DNA from: Rickettsiales bacterium
GTDB lineage: Bacteria; Pseudomonadota; Alphaproteobacteria; Rs-D84
DNA: 18,820 nt
Reading direction: 5' to 3'
Assembly (NCBI GenBank): GCA_031267375.1
Contig: JAIRZE010000039.1
Span: 1 to 18,820 of the forward strand
Part shown: piece by piece, positions 1 to 6,609 of the stretch
Layout of the letters: every line of letters begins with the position of its first letter
Position numbering within the stretch: the stretch's first letter is position 1
Program-made: the position numbers and the translations under genes
Notes under the pieces: generated by a model
The model's input: only the letters and a program-made list of their open reading frames with translations
Database searches by the model: none
Told to the model about the DNA's origin: nothing

Positions 1-25
1 TTCAATGTTCATAATTATTCCTTTA

Positions 26-424
26 TTATTCCGACCAATTTTCAATCTGCAAATTTGGTATCTTTGCATAATGCTTTGTGTTGTTTGTTATCAAAACAGC
101 GTTATGCGATATGGCGCAACCCGCAATAAGGCAATCCATTTCCCCAATAGGCTTTCCCTGCTTTTGCAAATGCGCCCTTATATCTGAACTGGAATCCGCA
201 GAATCCGATGTAAAATCCATAACGGAAACCATTTGCAGCAAATTGCTTATGGCTTGCGTCAGTTTTGAAGAATTATTTATTTTCGCGCCGAATAACAATT
301 CGTCCTTTGTAATGCTGCTGATGCAAATAGTGTTTTCATTCTCTCGCTTTTTATAATTGGAAATCACAATTGGATTTTGTCTTATAATATAACTGCAAGT
401 GTCCGTATCAAGCATATAAATCAT
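26..424 (-). CDS. vapC: VapC-type PIN-domain ribonuclease toxin
   Basis: This 132-residue protein has the size and layout of a VapC toxin. PIN-domain toxins are metal-dependent RNases that cleave specific RNAs when not bound by their antitoxin. The PIN acidic residues are visible: D6 in the opening MLDTDTCSYI strand, E42 in SSITKDELLFGA, and D97 in KPIGEMDCLIAGCA. The conserved LITNNTKHYAKIPNLQIENW tail follows (N114/N115 at the fourth site). Its start codon overlaps the stop of vapB by 4 nt (ATGA type), so the two are translationally coupled, with the antitoxin first. It looks intact. Target RNA cannot be read from sequence. The family call is firm; activity is inferred. Confidence 0.93.
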   Translation of the reverse strand: MIYMLDTDTCSYIIRQNPIVISNYKKRENENTICISSITKDELLFGAKINNSSKLTQAISNLLQMVSVMDFTSDSADSSSDIRAHLQKQGKPIGEMDCLIAGCAISHNAVLITNNTKHYAKIPNLQIENWSE

Positions 425-705
425 ACCTGATCCTTATAGTCTGCAAATATATTCCGACCCGCCCATTTTGTGTTATTGGCCGGGCGTTCCAAAACAAAAT
501 CAGAAACAGGTTCGGACTTTGCCAAAAATTCATCCATTGTCATTTTTTTCTTTTGCGGCGGATATTGCAAAAGTATTCCGCCGCCAATATAAGGTTTTAT
601 TAAAACCTGATCGGAATTAAACCTGTATTCTTTTGGCAAGCGAACAGCCTGGGAACGCCCAGTCATAAAAACCTTTGCCACAGCAAAATTTTGGCCAGTT
701 AACAT
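421..705 (-). CDS. vapB: VapB/VagC-type antitoxin with AbrB-like DNA-binding domain
   Basis: This 94-residue protein begins with the AbrB/SpoVT swapped-hairpin signature of VagC-type VapB antitoxins (AKVFMTGRSQAVRLPKEYRF, about residues 10-29). A less conserved C-terminal tail (FVLERPANNTKWAGRN) fits the toxin-binding segment that occupies the PIN active site. The ATG at 703-705 is preceded by AAAAGGATATTTT on the minus strand, giving a good Shine-Dalgarno, which favours this start over the internal Met14. It lies directly upstream of vapC and downstream of a promoter with a palindrome at the expected transcription start. That is consistent with the autorepression known for these systems. Confidence 0.92.
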   Translation of the reverse strand: MLTGQNFAVAKVFMTGRSQAVRLPKEYRFNSDQVLIKPYIGGGILLQYPPQKKKMTMDEFLAKSEPVSDFVLERPANNTKWAGRNIFADYKDQV

Positions 706-715
706 AAAATATCCT

Positions 716-759
716 TTTGATATATATCAAAGTATATATCAAAATAAAACAAAAATCAA
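716..759 (-). promoter_or_regulatory. vapBC promoter and palindromic operator
   Basis: On the minus strand a -35-like TTGATT (754-759) and a -10-like TATACT (731-736) are separated by exactly 17 nt. Just downstream, over the predicted transcription start, is a perfect 16-bp palindrome TTTGATATATATCAAA (716-731). An additional TATATATCAAA copy lies at 733-743, overlapping the -10. VapBC complexes typically bind inverted repeats in their own promoter, so this is the likely autoregulatory operator. The sequence pattern is seen; the function is inferred. Confidence 0.55.
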
Positions 760-790
760 GTGAAATTATATTTTACAACCGCACTAAAAA

Positions 791-815
791 TGCCGCGTTC
801 GCGGCACTTTTTTTT
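791..815 (-). terminator. Intrinsic terminator downstream of dnaN (bidirectional)
   Basis: TGCCGCG-TT-CGCGGCA forms a 7-bp GC-rich stem at 791-806. On the minus strand it follows the dnaN stop codon and is followed by a TTTTT run (786-790). On the plus strand it is followed by an 8-nt T run (808-815) that overlaps the dnaN stop. Confidence 0.8.
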
Positions 816-1932
816 ACATACGCAGCGGCATCAGCACGAACAGCGAATCAGTCTTTTTATCCGTTGACTTCATCATTGTCGGGCTCTGCGGATCCTGCAT
901 TTCCATTTGGAATTTATCCCCGCCGATTTGTCCCGCTATATCCATCAGGAACTTTACATTAAACGAAATTGTAAATGTATTATCCCCGTTGTATTCAATA
1001 TCCAATTCCTGGGTCGCGGTTCCCGCATCCGCGCTGGACGCATTCACCACCAATTTGTTCATAGAATATGACAGCAAGACGGACTTGGTCTTGTCCTGGC
1101 TGGCGACAGACACCAAGTCAATCGCGGCAATAAACTGCTTTCTGTCCAGAACAGCGATACGGTCGTTATTCTTTGGAATGATAACGCGATAGTTCGGATA
1201 CTGGGCATCAACCAGCTTACTGGTCAGGGTCGCGGCGCCGACTGTAAAGCGCGCCTTGGTATCGGACAATTCAATAACGACATCGTCAACAGTCGCGTCT
1301 TCCAGCAATTTTGACAATTCGCCTATCACGCGGCGCGGCAGAATAACGGACGGCATATCCGCGGCGCCCGCCGGGGCCGGAACCGCGCAAAGAGCCATAC
1401 GCTGGGCGTCTGTCGCGACGGCAGTCAGCATTTTTCCCTTGCCCTCTTCTGTTATATGGAAATAAATACCGCCCAAATGATAGCGAACATCGTCGGTCGG
1501 AATCGCGAATTTTGTCTGATTGATCAGGTGGGCCAAATCGCCGGTGGTCATCTGGAATTTGGTAGTCAGATTGGCGCCAGCCATAACAGGGAAGTTTTCC
1601 GACGGCAAGGACGGCAACTTGAATACCGCGCGACCGCTGGATACGACCAGCTGATCGCCGGTCTGCTTGAACTTTATTTCCGCATCGTCCGGCAATTTGC
1701 GGACAATATCATAAAGCATTTGAACGGGGACCGTCGTCTTTCCCGGCAGAGTAATGTCTGCGGCGACGCGTTCCACCAATTCCAAATCAACATTGGTCGC
1801 GGACAAGACCAAGTCGTCTGCGACTTCTAGCTTTACATTCATTAAGATGGGCAAGGTCGCGCGCTTTTCAACGATAGACTGCATATGCCCCAGCGCCCGA
1901 ATTAAAACCTGGCGAAAGACTGAAAATTCCAT
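814..1932 (-). CDS. dnaN: DNA polymerase III subunit beta (sliding clamp)
   Basis: This 372-residue protein is full length for DnaN. The beta clamp is a ring-shaped dimer that encircles DNA and tethers Pol III and repair factors. The N-terminus MEFSVFRQVLIRALGHMQSIVEKRATLPILMNVKLEV is the usual first clamp domain start. Later landmarks include the central IPTDDVRYHLGGIYF, ATDAQRMAL, ILPRRVIGEL and AQYPNYRVIIP, and the C-terminal FVLMPLRM that forms part of the peptide-binding pocket. The ATG is preceded by AGGAG at a good distance. The gene is monocistronic, bounded by a terminator on each side. dnaA is not in the window, although dnaA-dnaN linkage is common in bacteria. Confidence 0.97.
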   Translation of the reverse strand: MEFSVFRQVLIRALGHMQSIVEKRATLPILMNVKLEVADDLVLSATNVDLELVERVAADITLPGKTTVPVQMLYDIVRKLPDDAEIKFKQTGDQLVVSSGRAVFKLPSLPSENFPVMAGANLTTKFQMTTGDLAHLINQTKFAIPTDDVRYHLGGIYFHITEEGKGKMLTAVATDAQRMALCAVPAPAGAADMPSVILPRRVIGELSKLLEDATVDDVVIELSDTKARFTVGAATLTSKLVDAQYPNYRVIIPKNNDRIAVLDRKQFIAAIDLVSVASQDKTKSVLLSYSMNKLVVNASSADAGTATQELDIEYNGDNTFTISFNVKFLMDIAGQIGGDKFQMEMQDPQSPTMMKSTDKKTDSLFVLMPLRM

Positions 1933-1949
1933 AATCTGCTCCTGTACAT

Positions 1950-1979
1950 TTTATAAATTGCTACATTCTTAGAGGTCAG
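1950..1979 (-). promoter_or_regulatory. Candidate dnaN promoter
   Basis: On the minus strand, TATAAA (1950-1955) lies 18 nt downstream of CTGACC (1974-1979), about 18 nt before the dnaN start codon. It sits between the cdaA terminator and dnaN, where a separate promoter is needed. The -35 match is weak. Confidence 0.35.
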
Positions 1980-2014
1980 TTTAACAAAAAAGCCCGATTC
2001 GGCGCAAGCAGAAA

Positions 2015-2037
2015 AAAATGCGCCGGCGGCGCATTTT
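2015..2037 (-). terminator. Intrinsic terminator downstream of cdaA
   Basis: ATGCGCC-GGC-GGCGCAT (2018-2034) forms a 7-bp stem with a 3-nt loop, flanked by an A run on the left (2012-2018) and TTTT on the right. On the minus strand the hairpin is followed by seven T residues, so it can end the pilin-rluC-asmA-cdaA transcript before dnaN. Confidence 0.75.
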
Positions 2038-2045
2038 CTAATTAT

Positions 2046-2104
2046 CAATTATCAATGAGCAATTAGCAATTAAATGCTCATTGCTAATTGCTCATTGATA
2101 ATTG
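2046..2104. repeat. Inverted CAATTAG-type heptad repeat at the cdaA stop codon
   Basis: A perfect 25-bp inverted repeat has arms at 2046-2070 and 2080-2104 and a 9-nt loop. Each arm is built of 7-nt units (CAATTAT, CAATGAG, CAATTAG). The right arm encodes the last residues of CdaA (QLSMSN) and supplies its stop codon. The same heptad family occurs inside uvrC at 7144-7178. Confidence 0.9.
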
Positions 2105-2899
2105 TTTTTCCAGCTTTGCGCGAAGTTTCTTCATATCTTCGTACTTTGTGATTTTTCCGCGCTCTGCCAGCGATACATCGCCGGTTTCTTCGCTGACCAC
2201 CAAAACAACCGCGTCGTCAGAGCTTTCAGACATTCCGATCGCGGCGCGGTGGCGGGTTCCGTATTTCCAGTTCAGGTCGGACTTTTGCGTCAATGGCAAA
2301 ATAGCGCCGGCCGATATAATCCTGTTGTTGCCGATAAAGACCGCCCCGTCGTGCAGCGGCGTTTTGTTAAAGAATATTGTCAGCAATAATTCGCTTGTAA
2401 TAATAGCGTCTATTCTGGTGCCTACTTTTTCAGTCGCGCCGATCATATTGTTTTGGAATACTATCAGTGCGCCGGTGTGCTTGTGCGACATAAATTCTAC
2501 GGCCTTGACGATTTCGCCAACAGACCTGGCGATTTGATCTTTTTCAGTCGCGGCGGACAAAGCGCGCGGAGAAAATAATATCCGCAGGAATTTTACCTGG
2601 CCCATCAAGCCCAGAAATTTGCGCAATTCCGGCTGGAAAATAACAATCAAGCCGACAGACAGGAACAGCGCGACCCAGCGTGAAAATACCGCCAGAATAT
2701 TCAAGCCGATAAAAGACAGAAAGCCGCTGGCAAACCACAGCGCGGCCAGGCCGAATAATCCCCGAACCAGATGCTCGGCCCCGGTCCTTTTTATAAACCG
2801 GTTGTAAAACATCCATACGCCAAAGATGATAAAAGCCACCTCTGCCGCGCCTATCCAAAAAGACCAAGATTCCAAATTCGCAATTATATAATGTTGCAT
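2084..2899 (-). CDS. cdaA: Membrane-bound diadenylate cyclase (c-di-AMP synthase)
   Basis: This 271-residue protein has the length and architecture of CdaA. Three hydrophobic segments at about residues 13-31, 46-66 and 69-88 are followed by a DAC/DisA_N catalytic domain. The two nucleotide-binding/catalytic motifs are intact: PLHDGAVFI (DGA at 184-186) and GTRHRAAIGMSE (RHR at 216-218). VVSEETGDVSLAERG follows at 235-249. The family condenses two ATP into c-di-AMP at the inner membrane face. The start is well supported by AAGGAG. The usual partner CdaR (YbbR domain) is not adjacent; asmA lies upstream, 148 nt away across a repeat element. c-di-AMP enzymes are mostly known from Firmicutes, Actinobacteria, cyanobacteria and some delta-type proteobacteria, so presence here is notable. 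The last residues are encoded by repeat DNA. Confidence 0.95.
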   Translation of the reverse strand: MQHYIIANLESWSFWIGAAEVAFIIFGVWMFYNRFIKRTGAEHLVRGLFGLAALWFASGFLSFIGLNILAVFSRWVALFLSVGLIVIFQPELRKFLGLMGQVKFLRILFSPRALSAATEKDQIARSVGEIVKAVEFMSHKHTGALIVFQNNMIGATEKVGTRIDAIITSELLLTIFFNKTPLHDGAVFIGNNRIISAGAILPLTQKSDLNWKYGTRHRAAIGMSESSDDAVVLVVSEETGDVSLAERGKITKYEDMKKLRAKLEKQLSMSN

Positions 2900-2922
2900 A
2901 AAAAACTCCTTTTACAAGTGTC

Positions 2923-3050
2923 AGTGGTCAGGGGTTAGTGGTTAGGGGTCAGCAGTATGTCGCTTATGAAAATTATTTTTATTTTAATTTACGAAAATAA
3001 TTATCACACAATCATACTGCTAACCACTAACCCCTGACCACTAACCACTA
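2923..3050. repeat. 128-bp inverted-repeat element with AGTGGTT-type heptad arms
   Basis: Arms at 2923-2959 and 3013-3050 are near-perfect reverse complements made of 7-nt units (AGTGGTC, AGGGGTT, AGTGGTT, each ending in AGCAGTATG); the two arms differ by one heptad. The 53-nt centre is AT-rich and has its own short inverted repeat (AATTATTTT / AAAATAATT). The asmA stop codon (TAG, 3048-3050) is formed by the edge of the right arm. It occupies the asmA-cdaA gap and could form a cruciform or an mRNA hairpin. Confidence 0.9.
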
Positions 3051-5105
3051 TTTCATCATTCCGCCGATCAAATCGGCAATTGGCACATTCAAGAAATCCG
3101 GATCGCCTTTGACAGCTGGCGCCCCGCTTTGCATCGCCGTTTCGCACGGATGATCATCAGCCAGCCAGTTTTCTATCAAGTCCCCTGCCAAAAGCCCTAC
3201 CCCCGCGCCCGCGACAAGAGACAAGCCCCCCGTAAACGGCACCAGCAATAATCCTATGCCGGTCGCAGACGCCGCCTTTGCAATCAGCGCGTCGCCGTTG
3301 ATTTTCAGATCCGGGTCCGCCATATTGCCTACAAACTCTATATTATTCACAACATTGCCGGTCAAAGACAGTTTCAGCCCGCGCACAGGGGTTGTAATCA
3401 TAGCGACCTTCATATTTTCCGTTTCCAAATCCGTATGCCCGACAAAACGCAGATTGACGGCATTTGTTTCCACCGCAAGTCCTTTTGCCGTTTCTATCTT
3501 TCCGCCGCGCAGTTTCAGATTTACCGCGGCGCATTTTATGGTCAGCTGCTCTCCCATTTTCTTGCTGCGGAACAAGTCCGTGACGCTGTGGCGCAGGTCG
3601 GTCAGAAAATCCCCGCCGTATATATAAGATACCAATTCGGAATGAGCATATCCGGTATCCGCCGAATACAGTTCCAGCGGTCCCGTCGCGGATCCCATAA
3701 GTTCTGACAAATCCGCCCCGTGTCCCCGAACATAAAATTGAAAGTTTACGGGCAGATCCGAAATATAGTCCGATTCTCGCACTGCTTCCATAATTTTTCC
3801 TATAAACACATTGTTTCCGGCGCCTGCCGCCTGAACAAACAGATTTCCCTTGTCATCTGCGTCGGCATCCAGCGCGGCCTTTACATCGCCGCCGGCAAAT
3901 TTTACAGTCGCATCGCCACGCAGAATGGAATTGCGCAAAGTGATTTTCGCATTAATGTTTTTCAAAGCCAATTCGCGGTAAACCAATAATTCGCCGATTG
4001 ATAAGTCCAAATCAAAATTGTATTTGTGAAATTCTTTGCCAAACAAAGGAACATCTTTGAATATATTCAGCGGTCTGTCCGTAGGCATAACCCATTTTGA
4101 TTCATACAGTTCCGGAAACACGGTCATCAGGCTTATTTTTTTCGCGCTTATTTTTGCAGCAATATTCGGAACTTTTCCGGACCAGTCAAAGCTGCCGGAA
4201 ATATCAGCCGTCGTGCCGCGCGCGGAAACAGATGATTTGCGCAGGGTCAGCTTGTGCTTTGCCAAGCCGCCGGCCAGATTTATTTCCAGTTCCGGCATCT
4301 TTGGCAGATCCAAGCCAAAGATTTGGCCCAGCTCTTTTACTTCTGCCACAGTCCCGGATATTTTGAAGTCAATCGGAATTCTGCTGGTGCCTTCCAGCGC
4401 TATGTTCGCGACCAATGCGTTTCCGCCGGTGGACAAAGCGACGCGCACGGGATAAATCTTGCGCTCTGTATTGAATTCGGAAAAAGAAATTATAAAGGGA
4501 TAAACTTTTGATTCGCCGCGCAGCCAGCCGCTGTATTCCAAAGAATCGCCCTTGTCGCTATATTCCAAGCGCATACCGGAAATATAATGCTGGGTATGCC
4601 CGATCAACGCGTTAACATTGTGCAATTCCAAAGAATCCAGACCTATATCAACATCAAACGGAAACCGGCTTTCAGCCTTTTGTTCCGAGCTATCGTCGGG
4701 CTTTGCAATAGCCAAGGATTGTTCGCCTTTTTCATTTTCTTCCAGGAAAATATCCAGATCGTAAATTTTAAGGCTATTGATTTCCGTCTTGCCGTATAAT
4801 AAAGATAAAAGGTCCAGCTTTGCGGAAATCCGCTCTGCATAAAAGCCGTTTTTGTGATTTGCCCACGGGGCATTTGGAATTTTTACCTGTTCCAGTACAA
4901 CCTGGGGGCGCAAGGAAAATTTCCAGGAAATCGCACCGTCTATTTCAATGGGCAGGCCGACAGCCTTGCTCATAACGGAAATCAAATCGCCGCGCAGAGT
5001 TTCCAAATTCACTTGGGACAGCGCGATGAATGCCGCAACAACCAGCCCCGCGAACAACATCGCGCAGATTCTTGCGATTCTGAAAAAAAGCCTGTACCTG
5101 TACAT
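3048..5105 (-). CDS. asmA: AsmA family envelope protein
   Basis: This 685-residue protein has a single N-terminal membrane anchor (about residues 9-30, ICAMLFAGLVVAAFIALS). Next comes the AsmA-type start of the large domain (LRGDLISVMSKAVGLPIEIDGAISWKFSLRPQVVLEQVKIPN), followed by long beta-rich repeats. AsmA-like proteins belong to a group thought to span the periplasm and influence outer-membrane lipid composition or transport. A C-terminal hydrophobic glycine-rich stretch (about residues 625-655) and the tail ending DLIGGMMK are specific to this protein. It starts 7 nt after the pseudouridine synthase stop and has no strong Shine-Dalgarno, which suggests translational coupling. E. coli AsmA is slightly shorter (about 617 residues). 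The exact role in this organism is not inferable. Confidence 0.88.
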   Translation of the reverse strand: MYRYRLFFRIARICAMLFAGLVVAAFIALSQVNLETLRGDLISVMSKAVGLPIEIDGAISWKFSLRPQVVLEQVKIPNAPWANHKNGFYAERISAKLDLLSLLYGKTEINSLKIYDLDIFLEENEKGEQSLAIAKPDDSSEQKAESRFPFDVDIGLDSLELHNVNALIGHTQHYISGMRLEYSDKGDSLEYSGWLRGESKVYPFIISFSEFNTERKIYPVRVALSTGGNALVANIALEGTSRIPIDFKISGTVAEVKELGQIFGLDLPKMPELEINLAGGLAKHKLTLRKSSVSARGTTADISGSFDWSGKVPNIAAKISAKKISLMTVFPELYESKWVMPTDRPLNIFKDVPLFGKEFHKYNFDLDLSIGELLVYRELALKNINAKITLRNSILRGDATVKFAGGDVKAALDADADDKGNLFVQAAGAGNNVFIGKIMEAVRESDYISDLPVNFQFYVRGHGADLSELMGSATGPLELYSADTGYAHSELVSYIYGGDFLTDLRHSVTDLFRSKKMGEQLTIKCAAVNLKLRGGKIETAKGLAVETNAVNLRFVGHTDLETENMKVAMITTPVRGLKLSLTGNVVNNIEFVGNMADPDLKINGDALIAKAASATGIGLLLVPFTGGLSLVAGAGVGLLAGDLIENWLADDHPCETAMQSGAPAVKGDPDFLNVPIADLIGGMMK

Positions 5106-5112
5106 TTTATTA

Positions 5113-6102
5113 CTAATCTGGAATCGTCAATTCCAAAAACTTTACGACCGGTTTCATAAAGTCCGGCAGCTCTGCACGGATCGCAATCGCCCGCCCTGTT
5201 CCCGGATGCTGGAATGTTATCTTATGCGCAAACAAAAACAAGTTGTTTGTCGCCAGCATTGATTGCAAAGCAGCATTATCTCCGCTCTTCGCTCTCCGCT
5301 CTCCGCTCTGATACAAAGTATCCCCTACGATCGGCGCATTTAATGAAAATGCGCTGTGCAGGCGCAGCTGGTGGGTGCGCCCCGTCATTGGCGCGAACAA
5401 AACCCACGACGCAACACCGGGCGCCCCGCCCAATACGCGGTACTTTGTAATCGCGCGCAAAGGCTTTGCCCCTGGCTCTGCCTTTTCATTTTGTTCCAAA
5501 ACGCGGCCCTTTACCATATAATTATCAATGACGCCTGATTTCGGCAAAACATTGCCGGCAAGCAAAGCCAGATATTCTTTGCGCGCGGTTTTGTTTTGAA
5601 ACTCTTCCGATAATTTCTGCGCGGCGCGAGTGTTTTTCGCAACAACCAAAACGCCGCTTGTTTCCCGGTCCAATCTGTGCACCAAAGAAATCTTGTCATA
5701 AGGAAACAATGCCGCAGCCATTTTGTCAACGGACATTTTTATTCCAGTGCCGCCTTGGGTCGCCAGACCCGCGGGCTTGTTGAACGCAACAATATCGTCA
5801 TCATTGTGAATAATGCACTTGCGCAGATATTCCAAGTCTTTCAAAGAAAATCTGTCGCCCGATTCGCGCGACTGGCGGCTGACGGCTGACGGCTGACGGC
5901 TGATCGTCGGCGGAATGCGGATGAAATCGCCGCTGCGCAGAATTTCAGTCCCGCGGCACCGCGAAGAGTTTATGCGTATCTGCCCCCCGCGGCAGAGCTT
6001 GTAAAAAGTCCCCTGGGATACAGCCGGAAAGTGGCGCAGAAACCAGCGCAGCAGCCGCATACCGTCTTCTATCTTTGATATCTGAACAGGCTCATTCGCC
6101 AT
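5113..6102 (-). CDS. rluC: RluC/RluD-family 23S rRNA pseudouridine synthase
   Basis: This 329-residue protein has an N-terminal S4-like RNA-binding domain (about 8-62, including GTFYKLCRGGQIRINSSRC). The catalytic domain carries the family motif HRLDRETSGVLVVAK, with catalytic Asp145, plus the NKPAGLATQGG motif (108-118) and the MTGRTHQLRLH motif (239-249). RluC-type enzymes isomerise specific uridines in 23S rRNA. Two stretches are encoded by tandem 7-bp repeats. Residues about 68-79 (RQPSAVSRQSRE region) form the linker between S4 and catalytic domains. Residues about 266-275 (GERRAKSG region) replace a loop after the VGD motif. Neither shifts the frame or touches catalytic motifs. The start overlaps the pilin stop by 11 nt. 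RluC versus RluD specificity cannot be fixed by eye. Confidence 0.92.
   Translation of the reverse strand: MANEPVQISKIEDGMRLLRWFLRHFPAVSQGTFYKLCRGGQIRINSSRCRGTEILRSGDFIRIPPTISRQPSAVSRQSRESGDRFSLKDLEYLRKCIIHNDDDIVAFNKPAGLATQGGTGIKMSVDKMAAALFPYDKISLVHRLDRETSGVLVVAKNTRAAQKLSEEFQNKTARKEYLALLAGNVLPKSGVIDNYMVKGRVLEQNEKAEPGAKPLRAITKYRVLGGAPGVASWVLFAPMTGRTHQLRLHSAFSLNAPIVGDTLYQSGERRAKSGDNAALQSMLATNNLFLFAHKITFQHPGTGRAIAIRAELPDFMKPVVKFLELTIPD
5280..5307. repeat. CTCCGCT heptad tandem repeat inside rluC
   Basis: Four consecutive 7-nt units (CTCCGCT, CTTCGCT, CTCCGCT, CTCCGCT) lie in frame within the pseudouridine synthase gene. They encode the GERRAKSG loop on the minus strand. Confidence 0.88.
5874..5901. 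repeat. GACGGCT heptad tandem repeat inside rluC
   Basis: Four 7-nt units (GGCGGCT followed by three GACGGCT) encode a Ser/Arg/Gln/Pro-rich linker between the S4 and catalytic domains of the pseudouridine synthase. This family differs from the other heptad repeat in the same gene. Confidence 0.88.
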
Positions 6103-6562
6103 AAACGACTCTTACGACATTCTTTCCGTTGGTATTGTTGCAGTCGCCATCCGCGCCGCTGACCTTGCCGTCAGAAGCCAGATAGCCGGCGGAATCGGAC
6201 CAAGCCTTGGTCTTGAAAAATTCGCAGTCGGATTTTGACAGCCCGCCGATTGACACCACGAATTGATAAGAGTTGCCGGGATTGACTGATAATTCATAGT
6301 TCCCGCCATACGGATTTTTGTTTGATACGCCGATCGCGCCGAATATGGAAGAATTTTCAATGCCTGAAAAATCGTCGTATTCGCCCAGCAGTTGACGGAC
6401 GCCCGTGACGATCTGGGCGACTTCGTCGCCGACGGTTGTGCGCTTTTGGCTGCGCATAGCGGCGGATATCATAGTAATGGCGCCGACGGTTATCACGCCC
6501 ATTATGGCCAGCACGCCCAGCATTTCAATCATACTGCGTCCTGATTCCTGGTTTTTAATCAT
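6092..6562 (-). CDS. PilS-like type IVb pilin precursor
   Basis: This 156-residue prepilin-like protein has a short leader ending at Gly8, followed by RSMIEMLGVLAIMGVITVGAI. Glu13 is at +5 relative to the predicted cleavage after Gly8, and a roughly 20-residue hydrophobic helix follows, as in prepilin peptidase substrates. The C-terminal globular part resembles the PilS pilin domain (VTGVRQLLGEYDDFSG, NPYGGNYELSV). It has two cysteines, C113 and C141, that could form the usual D-region disulfide. AAAGGGG precedes the ATG. It is the first gene of a run with rluC and asmA and is divergent from uvrC, so it is separated from other pilus genes. The PilN-type secretin gene at the window end is a plausible partner. 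It could be a minor or pseudo-pilin. Confidence 0.82.
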   Translation of the reverse strand: MIKNQESGRSMIEMLGVLAIMGVITVGAITMISAAMRSQKRTTVGDEVAQIVTGVRQLLGEYDDFSGIENSSIFGAIGVSNKNPYGGNYELSVNPGNSYQFVVSIGGLSKSDCEFFKTKAWSDSAGYLASDGKVSGADGDCNNTNGKNVVRVVYGE

Positions 6563-6609
6563 AATATTTTCCCCTTTATTTTTCTTGTTTATATTCTATC
6601 ATAAAAATA

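Noticed and set aside
1456..1830. 124-codon plus-strand ORF antisense to dnaN
   Set aside because: A shadow of dnaN codon usage; no ribosome binding site or motif.
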